From an uncultured Rhodobacterales bacterium (lineage in GTDB: Bacteria > Pseudomonadota > Alphaproteobacteria > Rhodobacterales > Rhodobacteraceae), in assembly GCA_903873585.1 (NCBI GenBank), contig CAIQOV010000025.1:1-64000 (forward strand): 64,000 nucleotides of DNA, read 5' to 3'. The notes under the pieces were generated by a model that saw only the letters and a program-made list of their open reading frames with translations, ran no database searches and was not told where the DNA came from. The position numbers and the translations under genes are program-made. Position 1 is the first letter of the stretch. Each line of letters begins with the position of its first letter. Positions 8,711 through 15,968 of the stretch are shown in pieces.

Positions 8711-9874
8711 ATGGATTTCGGCCTGACCCAAGAACAGCAGATGATCGTCGACACCACCCGCGCCTTTGTCGAGAACGAGCTTTACCCCCATGAAGCAGCG
8801 GTTGAACGCTCAGGCCATCTGCCACTGGAAGTGATCCGCGAGGTGCAGGCCAAGGCGATTGCCGCAGGGCTTTACGCGGCCAACATGCCCGCCGAAGTGG
8901 GGGGGGCGGGGTTGGATACGCTGTCATGGCTGCTTTATGAAAAGGAACTGGGGCGGGCGAATTATGCCTTGCACTGGACCTGTGTGGCGCGGCCGTCGAA
9001 CATTTTGCTGGCGGGCAATGCCGAACAGCGCGAGCAATATCTGATGCCGTGCATTCGCGGCGAAACGTGGGATTGCTTGGCCATGACCGAACCCGCCGCC
9101 GGATCAGACCTGCGCGGTATGAAGGCGACCGCGCGGCCCGATGGTGATGATTGGGTGCTCAATGGCACCAAGCATTTCATCAGCCACGCCGATCTGGCAG
9201 GCTTTGCCATCGTCTTTGTGGCGACAGGCGAAGAAGACACCCCGCGCGGCCCGAAAAAGAAAATCACGGCGTTCTTTGTCGATAAGGGCACCAAGGGGTT
9301 CAACGTGCGCGACGGCTACCGCAACGTCTCGCACCGTGGCTATACCAACGCGGTGCTGGAATTCGACGATTGCCGCCTGAACAAGCGCCAGATCTTGGGC
9401 GAGGTGCATAAGGGGTTCGAGGTTGCAAATTCATGGCTGGGTGCTACCCGACTGCAAGTGGCCTCGACCTGCCTTGGGCGCGCAGAACGCGCCATGGGCC
9501 ATGCCCTGTCTTACGCGGCAGAGCGCAAACAGTTCGGCCAGCAGATCGGCAAGTTCCAAGGCATCAGTTTCAAGCTGGCTGATATGGCGATGGAGCTGAA
9601 AGCCGCCGAACTTCTGACCCGCGAAGCCGCGTGGAAATATGACCAAGGCACGGTTTCTGAGGCCGATATGTCGATGGCCAAGCTGAAAGCCACCGAAGTG
9701 CTGGCGATGATTGCCGATGAAGCCATCCAGATTCACGGCGGCATGGGCCTTATGGAAGAACTGCCCCTTGAACGCATCTGGCGCGATGCACGGGTGGAAC
9801 GGATCTGGGAAGGCACCTCAGAAATCCAACGCCACATCATCAGCCGCGAGTTGCTACGCCCACTGGGCGCATAA
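8711..9874 (+). CDS. Acyl-CoA dehydrogenase, probable gamma-butyrobetainyl-CoA dehydrogenase
   Basis: FAD-dependent acyl-CoA dehydrogenase of 387 residues. FAD/substrate motifs are present (MTEPAAGSDLRGM in the middle domain, RKQFGQQIGKFQ in the C-terminal domain). The catalytic glutamate is Glu367 in RIWEGTSEIQR. The ATG at 8711 follows GAAAGG; a GTG at 8699 is too close to that site. With caiD and a CoA ligase downstream, the natural role is gamma-butyrobetainyl-CoA to crotonobetainyl-CoA. It is not a close match to E. coli CaiA, so the exact substrate is inferred from context. Confidence 0.85.
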   Translation: MDFGLTQEQQMIVDTTRAFVENELYPHEAAVERSGHLPLEVIREVQAKAIAAGLYAANMPAEVGGAGLDTLSWLLYEKELGRANYALHWTCVARPSNILLAGNAEQREQYLMPCIRGETWDCLAMTEPAAGSDLRGMKATARPDGDDWVLNGTKHFISHADLAGFAIVFVATGEEDTPRGPKKKITAFFVDKGTKGFNVRDGYRNVSHRGYTNAVLEFDDCRLNKRQILGEVHKGFEVANSWLGATRLQVASTCLGRAERAMGHALSYAAERKQFGQQIGKFQGISFKLADMAMELKAAELLTREAAWKYDQGTVSEADMSMAKLKATEVLAMIADEAIQIHGGMGLMEELPLERIWRDARVERIWEGTSEIQRHIISRELLRPLGA

Positions 9875-9875
9875 A

Positions 9876-9894
9876 GATTTTTCTGCGAAAAATC
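9876..9894. repeat. 19-bp palindrome, copy 1
   Basis: GATTTTTCTGCGAAAAATC forms an 8-bp stem starting one base after the acyl-CoA dehydrogenase stop. Near-identical copies occur at 36245-36263 (GAATTTTCTGCGAAAATTC) and as a pair at 61535-61553 and 61563-61581, always between genes. It may act as a short terminator or a dispersed repeat. Confidence 0.7.
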
Positions 9895-10075
9895 AGGGGG
9901 GCGCCGCCCCCCAAGCCCCCCGGGATATTTGTGCACGTATGAAAGGAGATCAGATGCGTCTATTTGACTTAGGCAAGGAGCCTGCTTTGATGAGTATTGC
10001 AGCTCTTACCCCTTTCATACGTGCACAAATATCCTCGGGGGTCCCGGGGCAGAAGGCCCCCGGCTTTGGGTGCTT
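9895..10075. repeat. Paired REP-like element (BIME-like) inside operon
   Basis: Two inverted copies of one GC-rich repeat face each other. A perfect 24-bp arm at 9923-9946 (GGATATTTGTGCAC then GTATGAAAGG) is repeated in reverse complement at 10011-10034, with 64 bases between. Outside each arm lies a C/G block able to fold on itself (GGGGGGCGCCGCCCCCC at 9896-9912, and 10037-10070). The right copy ends a few bases before the start of the CoA ligase gene, so a strong RNA hairpin would separate the two halves of the operon. Related single units are at 36677-36738 and 57588-57636. Confidence 0.75.
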
Positions 10076-10078
10076 GGC

Positions 10079-12070
10079 ATGAGCCGTCTTGACCGGTTGA
10101 TGCGCCCCAAATCCATCGCCGTGCTTGGTGCGGGCTGGGCTTTGAACGTGATCGAGCAATGCGCCAAGATGGGTTTTGCGGGGCAGGTTTGGCCGGTACA
10201 CCCGACCAAGAGCGAGATTGGTGGGCTAAGGGCCTATGCCTCTTTGGCTGATCTGCCCGGTGTGCCAGATGCGACCTTTATCGGTGTGAACCGTTTTGCC
10301 ACAATCGATGTGGTGGCCGAACTGTCTGCCATGGGGGCTGGGGGGGCGATTTGTTTTGCCAGTGGGTGGACGGAAGCGGGTGAGCCCGAGTTGCAGGCCA
10401 AGTTGGTGGCGGCGGCGGGGGATATGCCGATTTTGGGGCCGAACTGCTATGGGGTGATCAATTATCTCGATGGGGCTTTGTTGTGGCCCGATCAGCACGG
10501 CGGGGTTCCTGTTCGCTCTGGCGTGGCTTTGGTGAGCCAATCGTCCAACATCGTGATCAATCTTGGCATGCAAAAGCGTGGGCTTCCGGTGGCTTATGTG
10601 GCCTGTCTGGGCAATGCAGCCGTGGTGGGCTTGGCTGAGCTGGCGGGCGCGGTGCTGGATGATCCGCGAGTGACAGCCCTTGGGCTTTATGTCGAAGGCA
10701 TCGACGATGCTGCGGCCTTTGCTGCCTTGGCTGAAAAGGCGCGGGCTTTGGGCAAGGGGATTGCGCTGATCAAGTCGGGTAAGACTGATCTGTCGCGCAA
10801 GGCTGCCGCATCACACACGGCGTCTTTGGCGGGCGGTGGGGCCGCGTCGAGTGCGTTTTTACGCCAGATCGGCGTGGCAGAGGTGAACTCGCCTTCCGAA
10901 TTGATCGAGACGCTGAAGATATTCAATGTGCATGGCATGGGCTTGGGGTCGCGGATATGCTCGCTGTCGTGTTCGGGCGGTGAAGCGGGTTTGGTGGCGG
11001 ATTTGGCTGCGCCCTTCGGGATCGACTTTCCGCCTGTGTCTGAGCCGATCCGTGAGCGGTTGGGCGAAATTTTGGGCCCGATTGTGGCCATCGCCAATCC
11101 GCTGGATTATCACACGTTCATCTGGGGTGACGGCCCGCGCACCGCCGATGTTTTTACCACCATGCTGTCGGGTTATGATGCTGGCATCTATATCATCGAC
11201 ATGCCGCGCGGGGATCGCTGCGACCCTTCGGGATATCAACCGGCGTTTGACGCCATTGTGGCCGCACAGGCGAACACAGGCAGGCCGGCGTTTCCTGTGG
11301 CCTCGATGCCCGAGAACTTTGACGAGGCTTATGCCGCCCAGCTTTTGTCGCAAGGTGTGTGCGTCTTGATGGGGTTGGAAACTGCCCTAGCCGCGATCAA
11401 GGCCGCGCAGATACCTGCGGGGGTTGCGGGTTGGCGGCCTTTGCCTGCCTTGCCGCCGCGAGATGTGCATATGTTGAGCGAGGCTGAGGGCAAGGCCTTA
11501 TTGGCATCCGCCGGTATTGCTGTGCCTAAATCGATCACATCTCCATCGCTGGCGGGCGCGACTGTCGCTGCACAAGAGCTGACTGCACCCTTTGCGCTGA
11601 AGGGTCTGGGCTTTGCCCATAAGACCGAAGCCGGGGCTGTGCGCTTGGGGCTGACGAGTTTGGACGGGCAGACCGAGATGCAAGGAGCCACGGGCTATCT
11701 GGTGGAAGAGATGGTCTCGGGGGCTGTGGCGGAAATCCTTGTGGGCCTGCAACGTGACCCGATCTATGGCATCACGCTGACCTTGGGCATGGGTGGTGTC
11801 ACGGCCGAGGTTTTGGCCGATACCGTCACGCTGATCTTGCCCGCCACGGCGGATCAAATCCTAAAGGCGCTGCGCGGTTTGCGGCTTTGGCCTTTGCTGG
11901 ACGGCTACAGGGGCCGCCCCAAGGCCGATATGGCCGCTTTGGCCCAACTGGCTGTGCAACTTGGCGATATGATGGCCTCTGACGCCAGCCTTGAAGAAAT
12001 TGAAATCAATCCGGTTCTCGTGCGCCAAAAGGGTGCCGTGGCCGTCGACGCCCTTATCAGGAGAGTTTGA
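10079..12070 (+). CDS. ADP-forming acyl-CoA ligase, probable (gamma-butyro/crotono)betaine-CoA ligase
   Basis: A 663-residue single-chain nucleoside-diphosphate-forming CoA ligase of the acetate-CoA ligase (ADP-forming) family. In order it has an N-terminal CoA-binding Rossmann domain (1-130, RPKSIAVLGAG), two flavodoxin-like ligase domains (140-440) with the phosphohistidine candidate His246 in ASHTASLAGG, and a C-terminal ATP-grasp domain (460-663). It would load betaines onto CoA for the adjacent dehydrogenase and CaiD. E. coli uses the AMP-forming CaiC and the transferase CaiB for this, so the choice of enzyme is unusual. The ATG at 10079 follows a REP hairpin and has no clear ribosome site; TTG at 10070 is an alternative. 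Confidence 0.85.
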   Translation: MSRLDRLMRPKSIAVLGAGWALNVIEQCAKMGFAGQVWPVHPTKSEIGGLRAYASLADLPGVPDATFIGVNRFATIDVVAELSAMGAGGAICFASGWTEAGEPELQAKLVAAAGDMPILGPNCYGVINYLDGALLWPDQHGGVPVRSGVALVSQSSNIVINLGMQKRGLPVAYVACLGNAAVVGLAELAGAVLDDPRVTALGLYVEGIDDAAAFAALAEKARALGKGIALIKSGKTDLSRKAAASHTASLAGGGAASSAFLRQIGVAEVNSPSELIETLKIFNVHGMGLGSRICSLSCSGGEAGLVADLAAPFGIDFPPVSEPIRERLGEILGPIVAIANPLDYHTFIWGDGPRTADVFTTMLSGYDAGIYIIDMPRGDRCDPSGYQPAFDAIVAAQANTGRPAFPVASMPENFDEAYAAQLLSQGVCVLMGLETALAAIKAAQIPAGVAGWRPLPALPPRDVHMLSEAEGKALLASAGIAVPKSITSPSLAGATVAAQELTAPFALKGLGFAHKTEAGAVRLGLTSLDGQTEMQGATGYLVEEMVSGAVAEILVGLQRDPIYGITLTLGMGGVTAEVLADTVTLILPATADQILKALRGLRLWPLLDGYRGRPKADMAALAQLAVQLGDMMASDASLEEIEINPVLVRQKGAVAVDALIRRV

Positions 12071-12071
12071 C

Positions 12072-12866
12072 ATGGACATGTCCACCCAAGGCCCGATCAA
12101 AACCCGCCGCGAAGGTGCTATCCTTGAAGTCACCCTCGACCGGCCCAAGGCCAACGCGATTGATTTGGCGACCAGCCGCATCATGGGCCAGACCTTCCGC
12201 GCCTTTCGCGATGATGACAGCCTGCGCGTTTGCATCCTGCGAGCTGAGGGGGAGAAGTTCTTTTGCCCCGGTTGGGATTTGAAAGCCGCCGCGGGTGGCG
12301 ATGCGGTCGATGGCGACTACGGTGTGGGCGGGTTTGGCGGCTTGCAAGAACTGCCCAACCTGAACAAGCCGGTGATTGCCGCTGTCAACGGCATCTGCTG
12401 CGGCGGCGGGTTGGAACTGGCGCTGTCGGCCGATTTGATCCTGTGCAGCGACAATGCCTCCTTTGCGCTGCCCGAAATCCGGTCGGGTACAGTGGCGGAT
12501 GCGGCATCTATCAAGCTGCCAAAGCGCATTCCTTATCATGTGGCGATGGATTTGCTGCTGACGGGGCGGTGGTTTGACGCGCAAGAGGCGTTGCGTTGGG
12601 GGATTGTGAAAGAGATTTGCACGCCTGCGCAGTTGTTGGGCAAAGCATGGGACTTGGCGCGCCTGCTGGAATCCGGCCCGCCGCTGGTTTACGCTGCGAT
12701 CAAAGAAGTCGTGCGCGAGGCCGAGGCTTTGCGCTTTCAAGACGCGCTGAACCGCGTGACCAAGCGCCAGCTTGTGACGGTGGACAGGCTGTATTCCAGC
12801 GAGGACCAGCTAGAAGGCGCACGCGCCTTTGCCGAAAAGCGCGATCCGGTTTGGAAGGGCAAGTAA
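12072..12866 (+). CDS. caiD: Carnitinyl-CoA dehydratase / crotonobetainyl-CoA hydratase
   Basis: Crotonase-fold enzyme of 264 residues that interconverts crotonobetainyl-CoA and L-carnitinyl-CoA. It matches E. coli CaiD closely in distinctive places: LDRPKANAID, the PGWDLKAAA oxyanion region, GGGLELALSADLI, and the C-terminus AFAEKRDPVWKGK. The two active-site glutamates expected for CaiD are Glu115 (GGGLE) and Glu135 (ALPE). The ATG at 12072 follows GGAGAG and lies one base after the ligase stop. It supplies the hydration that joins the CoA-ester branch to free carnitine metabolism. It is the last gene of the operon; the repeat array at 12885 follows. Confidence 0.93.
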   Translation: MDMSTQGPIKTRREGAILEVTLDRPKANAIDLATSRIMGQTFRAFRDDDSLRVCILRAEGEKFFCPGWDLKAAAGGDAVDGDYGVGGFGGLQELPNLNKPVIAAVNGICCGGGLELALSADLILCSDNASFALPEIRSGTVADAASIKLPKRIPYHVAMDLLLTGRWFDAQEALRWGIVKEICTPAQLLGKAWDLARLLESGPPLVYAAIKEVVREAEALRFQDALNRVTKRQLVTVDRLYSSEDQLEGARAFAEKRDPVWKGK

Positions 12867-12884
12867 GGCTTTTTTGAAAGGGCG

Positions 12885-13310
12885 GTAGGGTGCGTGCTTG
12901 CACGCACCTTTGCGGAATGGTGGTGCGTGCAAGCACGCACCCTACAGCGCGGGAATAACATTGCCCGGGTTCATCAACCCCTGCGGATCAAGGGCGGCCT
13001 TCACCGCCCGCATCACATCCAGTCATGTAGGGTGCGTGCTTGCACGCACCTTTGCGGAGTGGTGGTGCGTGCAAGCACGCACCCTACCGCCCGGGAATAA
13101 CCTTGCCCGAGTTCATCAACCCCTGCGGATCAAGGGCGGCCTTCACCGCCCGCATCTCATCCCGTCATGTAAGGTGCGTGATTTCACGCACCTTTGCGGA
13201 GTGGTGGTGCGTGCAAGCACGCACCCTACCGTGCGGGAATAACCTTGCCCGGGTTCATCAACCCCTGCGGATCAAGGGCAGCTTTCACCGCCCGCATCAC
13301 ATCTAGCGCC
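12885..13310. repeat. 142-bp tandem triplication with 61-bp palindromes
   Basis: Three units start at 12885, 13027 and 13169, exactly 142 bases apart. Each begins with a 61-bp hairpin (12885-12945, 13027-13087, 13169-13229): 24-base arms around a 13-base loop, each arm containing the inner palindrome GGTGCGTGCTTGCACGCACC. The arms are perfect in the first two copies; the third has substitutions in its left arm. Each unit then carries about 77-81 bases matching the 3' end of the FAD-oxidase gene (minus strand), with a few substitutions per copy. The third unit runs into the real gene end, whose TAG stop is inside the palindrome. This fills all of the gap between caiD and the oxidase. Confidence 0.9.
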
Positions 13311-14639
13311 ACGGGGTCTTTGCGCCGTGCCATGCTGTTGAGCTTTGACAGCCCCACCCCATGTTCAGCGCTAAAGCTGCCGCCCAGATCGGCCACGATA
13401 TCCTCGACCGCTTCCACCACGGCGTCATACAGGGCGGGGTCGTCGCGGGTGGGGTAGACGGAAAAGTGCACATTGCCGTCACCCAGATGCGCCACGCTGA
13501 TTGTGTCGGCCCCTGCGTCTAGGTCAGGTAGGCGGGCGTCGAAGCGGGTGAAGAATTCCGGCACCAGATGCAAAGGCAGGGCGATGTCGGTGTCAATCGT
13601 GGGCTGGCGGTCGATGGTGATTTCCGCTGCCAATTCGCGGCGTTTCCACATGGCCAAGCGCTGGGCGTCGTTTTGGGCGATTTCGGCATCCAGAACAGCC
13701 CCCGTTTCTATCAGGGCGGCAAGCGTGTCTTCTAACAACGCCACAACCGGCACGGTGCCATCGGCATTCGGAGTGTAATCCTTGGGCGCAGTTGCTGCGA
13801 TTTCCACCAGAATGTTGGTGTCATAGCGCCGGTCAAAGGGCAGGCGAATGTCGGGGCGACATTCGGACAGGCGCTGCATATAGCTGGCGGGCATATATTC
13901 AAACGCCTCAACCGCTCCGCCTGACGCTTCTTGCAAGCGGTTCAGCAAGTCCAGCGCGTCCGGCAGGCTGCGTGCGGCCAGCGTGGCTGTGGCATAGGCC
14001 TTGGGGCGTGGCACAAGTTTCATCACGGCGGCGGTGATCACGCCCAGCGTGCCTTCTGCGCCAATGAACATCTGGCGCAGATCGTAGCCCGAATTATTTT
14101 TGTGCAGTTCTGACATCAGGTTCAAGATGCGGCCATCGGGCAGTACCACCTCTAGCCCCAAGCACAGCGCGCGGGTTGACCCATAGCGCACCACGTTTGA
14201 CCCGCCGGCATTGGTGGAAAGCACGCCGCCAATCATCGCCGACCCACGCGCGCCGAACCACAGGGGGGAAGTACAACCCCTGCGCCTCTGCCGCATCGTG
14301 CAGCGCTTGCAGCACCACCCCCGCCTCGACGATGGCGATGCGGGTGGAGGGGCGGATTTCGCGGATTTTGTTCAGCCGTTCGACCGACAGCATCAAGCCG
14401 CCGTTGGTCATAGCGCCACCGACCAGCCCCGTCAGGCCCGACACGGGGATAACGGGCGTGTTATGCTTTGCAGCGCATTGCAGCACGGCGGCCACCTGTG
14501 CCGTGTTGGCAGGGCGGGCCACGGCCATGGGGTTGGGGCGGTAATGCCCGCTCCAATCTCCGGTGTATTTGGCCAGATCGGGGCCTGTCAGCACATGGGC
14601 TGGGCCAAGCAACGCGCGCAGATCGTCAAGCAGGGTCAT
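13226..14639 (-). pseudogene. FAD-linked oxidase (GlcD/D-2-hydroxyacid dehydrogenase type), frameshifted
   Basis: Two overlapping minus-strand frames (14094-14639 and 13226-14296) together make one FAD-binding PCMH-type oxidase with a C-terminal FAD-oxidase domain (HLGDGNVHFSVYPT, SAEHGVGLSKL). The break is at a run of six G on the + strand (14263-14268). Removing one base restores GLYFPLWFGARGSAMIGG and a single 470-residue frame (1413 bases), the normal family length. Family members oxidise D-lactate, glycolate or D-2-hydroxyglutarate. It may be a true disruption, a length-variable homopolymer, or a sequencing error. Its start overlaps the arylesterase stop (ATGA). Its 3' end is the source of the downstream triplication. 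Confidence 0.85.
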
Positions 14640-15304
14640 GGGATTTCCTTTAGCAAGTCCAGCACATAGGGCCCAAGCCCCGCGACGATCACTTGCACGC
14701 CTTGGGCGTTGGGGTGCAATCCATCGGGTTGCAGGTATTGGGTCAGGGCGGCGGGATCAGGGTTTTCAGCGACAAGCGGGGCAAAGAAGCCGGGGGCAAG
14801 CCGCACGTGATATTGGGCGGCAAGGTCAGGATAAATCGCGTCGAACTGGGCCTTGTAGTCGGGGCCATAGTTGCCCGGCGCTTGCAGGCCAATCAACAGA
14901 ACGGGGATGTGCTTGGCCTGTGCGCCCGTCAAGATGCCTTCGAGATTGGCGCGGGTCTGGGCCGGATCAATCCCGCGCAGCATATCGTTCGCGCCAAGTG
15001 TCACGATCAGCCCCTGCACGTCGGGCCCAAGCGTCCAATCCAACCGCGCCAGCCCACCGGCCGAGGTGTCGCCCGACACCCCCGCATTTTGCACCGTGAC
15101 TGTTTGGCCCTGTGCCGCCAGCCAAGCCTGCAATTGCGGCACAAAGCCCTCTTCGGGCGCAAGGCCGTAACCTTGGGTCAAACTGTCGCCCAAAGCGGCG
15201 ATTGTTGCGGCAGAGACAGGGCTTGCCAGCAAAACCGCAAGGCTAACATTGCGCAGCGCGCGGATCGGCCCATATGTGATGAAACGGGTAAGGGCGGGTA
15301 TCAT
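14636..15304 (-). CDS. tesA: Arylesterase / multifunctional thioesterase (GDSL, TesA-like)
   Basis: Periplasmic SGNH hydrolase of 222 residues. A signal peptide (hydrophobic about 20-31, cleavage near VSA-A at 32-33) precedes block I with nucleophile Ser41 (LGDSLTQGYG). Block III reads LGANDMLRG and the Asp/His pair lies in QPDGLHPN near residues 195-200. It hydrolyses esters or acyl-CoA. The start chosen (MIPALTRF, 15304) shares two bases with the divergent ybbA start, as in the E. coli tesA/ybbA pair; the frame continues upstream but only as antisense to ybbA. Its stop overlaps the oxidase start. Confidence 0.88.
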   Translation of the reverse strand: MIPALTRFITYGPIRALRNVSLAVLLASPVSAATIAALGDSLTQGYGLAPEEGFVPQLQAWLAAQGQTVTVQNAGVSGDTSAGGLARLDWTLGPDVQGLIVTLGANDMLRGIDPAQTRANLEGILTGAQAKHIPVLLIGLQAPGNYGPDYKAQFDAIYPDLAAQYHVRLAPGFFAPLVAENPDPAALTQYLQPDGLHPNAQGVQVIVAGLGPYVLDLLKEIP

Positions 15305-15968
15305 GGCCACAGTGTTAGATTTGCAAGACGTCCACCTGCGGCTGAACGGCAACGCAGGGCCAGTCGATATTCTGCGCGGCATTTCATTGGCCGTGGCGGG
15401 CGGGGAAAGCCTTGCCTTGGTCGGGCCGTCGGGGTCGGGCAAATCCTCGCTCCTTATGGTGATGGCCGGATTGGAACGGGCCACAAGCGGGCGTGTCAGC
15501 GCCTTGGGTCAAGATGTGACCCAAATGGACGAGGACGCTTTGGCCCGTTTTCGTCGCGGCAATATGGGCGTGGTTTTCCAAAGCTTCCACCTAATTCCGA
15601 CATTGACCGCCCTAGAAAACGTCGCAGTGCCGTTGGAAATCGCTGGAGAGGCCGATGCCTTTGGCCGTGCGCGGGTGGAACTGGGCCGTGTGGGCCTTGG
15701 ATCAAGGGCGGGGCATTATCCCAGCCAGTTGTCGGGTGGAGAGCAGCAGCGGGTGGCCCTTGCCCGCGCCTCGGTCAGTCGGCCCAAGCTGTTGCTGGCG
15801 GATGAGCCGACGGGCAATCTGGATACCGCCAATGGTGCTGCGATTATGGACTTGCTGTTTGATCTGCGCGATGCGCATGGCGCGACCTTGGTGATGGTGA
15901 CCCATGCGCCGGAATTGGCTGCGCGGTGTGACCGTGTGCTGAAGCTCGCTGACGGGCTGTTGGTATGA
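15303..15968 (+). CDS. ybbA: ABC transporter ATP-binding protein (YbbA-like)
   Basis: Cytoplasmic ATPase of 221 residues from the LolD/MacB-type subfamily. Walker A GPSGSGKS is at 41-48, the signature LSGGEQQRVALARA and Walker B LLLADEPTGNLD follow, and the switch His is in VMVTHAPELA. It drives the FtsX-like permease encoded next; the stop overlaps that start. The ATG at 15303 is placed so that the protein opens MATVLDLQDVHLRL; an in-frame ATG at 15279 (MKRVRAG) is possible. Divergent tesA makes this the conserved tesA / ybbA-ybbP arrangement. Its transported substrate is not known, though lipophilic compounds are suspected. Confidence 0.9.
   Translation: MATVLDLQDVHLRLNGNAGPVDILRGISLAVAGGESLALVGPSGSGKSSLLMVMAGLERATSGRVSALGQDVTQMDEDALARFRRGNMGVVFQSFHLIPTLTALENVAVPLEIAGEADAFGRARVELGRVGLGSRAGHYPSQLSGGEQQRVALARASVSRPKLLLADEPTGNLDTANGAAIMDLLFDLRDAHGATLVMVTHAPELAARCDRVLKLADGLLV

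Noticed and set aside
12885-13310. Repeat array that might be a CRISPR
   Set aside because: The units are 142 bases, consist of a hairpin plus the 3' end of a neighbouring gene, and there are no variable spacers or cas genes.
12894-13457. Four + strand open frames of 68-114 codons
   Set aside because: They are read-through of the triplicated repeat and the reverse strand of the oxidase; their products repeat the same peptide.
13226-14296. C-terminal oxidase frame as a complete gene
   Set aside because: Its first residues are out-of-frame noise; the true family N-terminus is encoded in the overlapping upstream frame, so it is half of a frameshifted gene.
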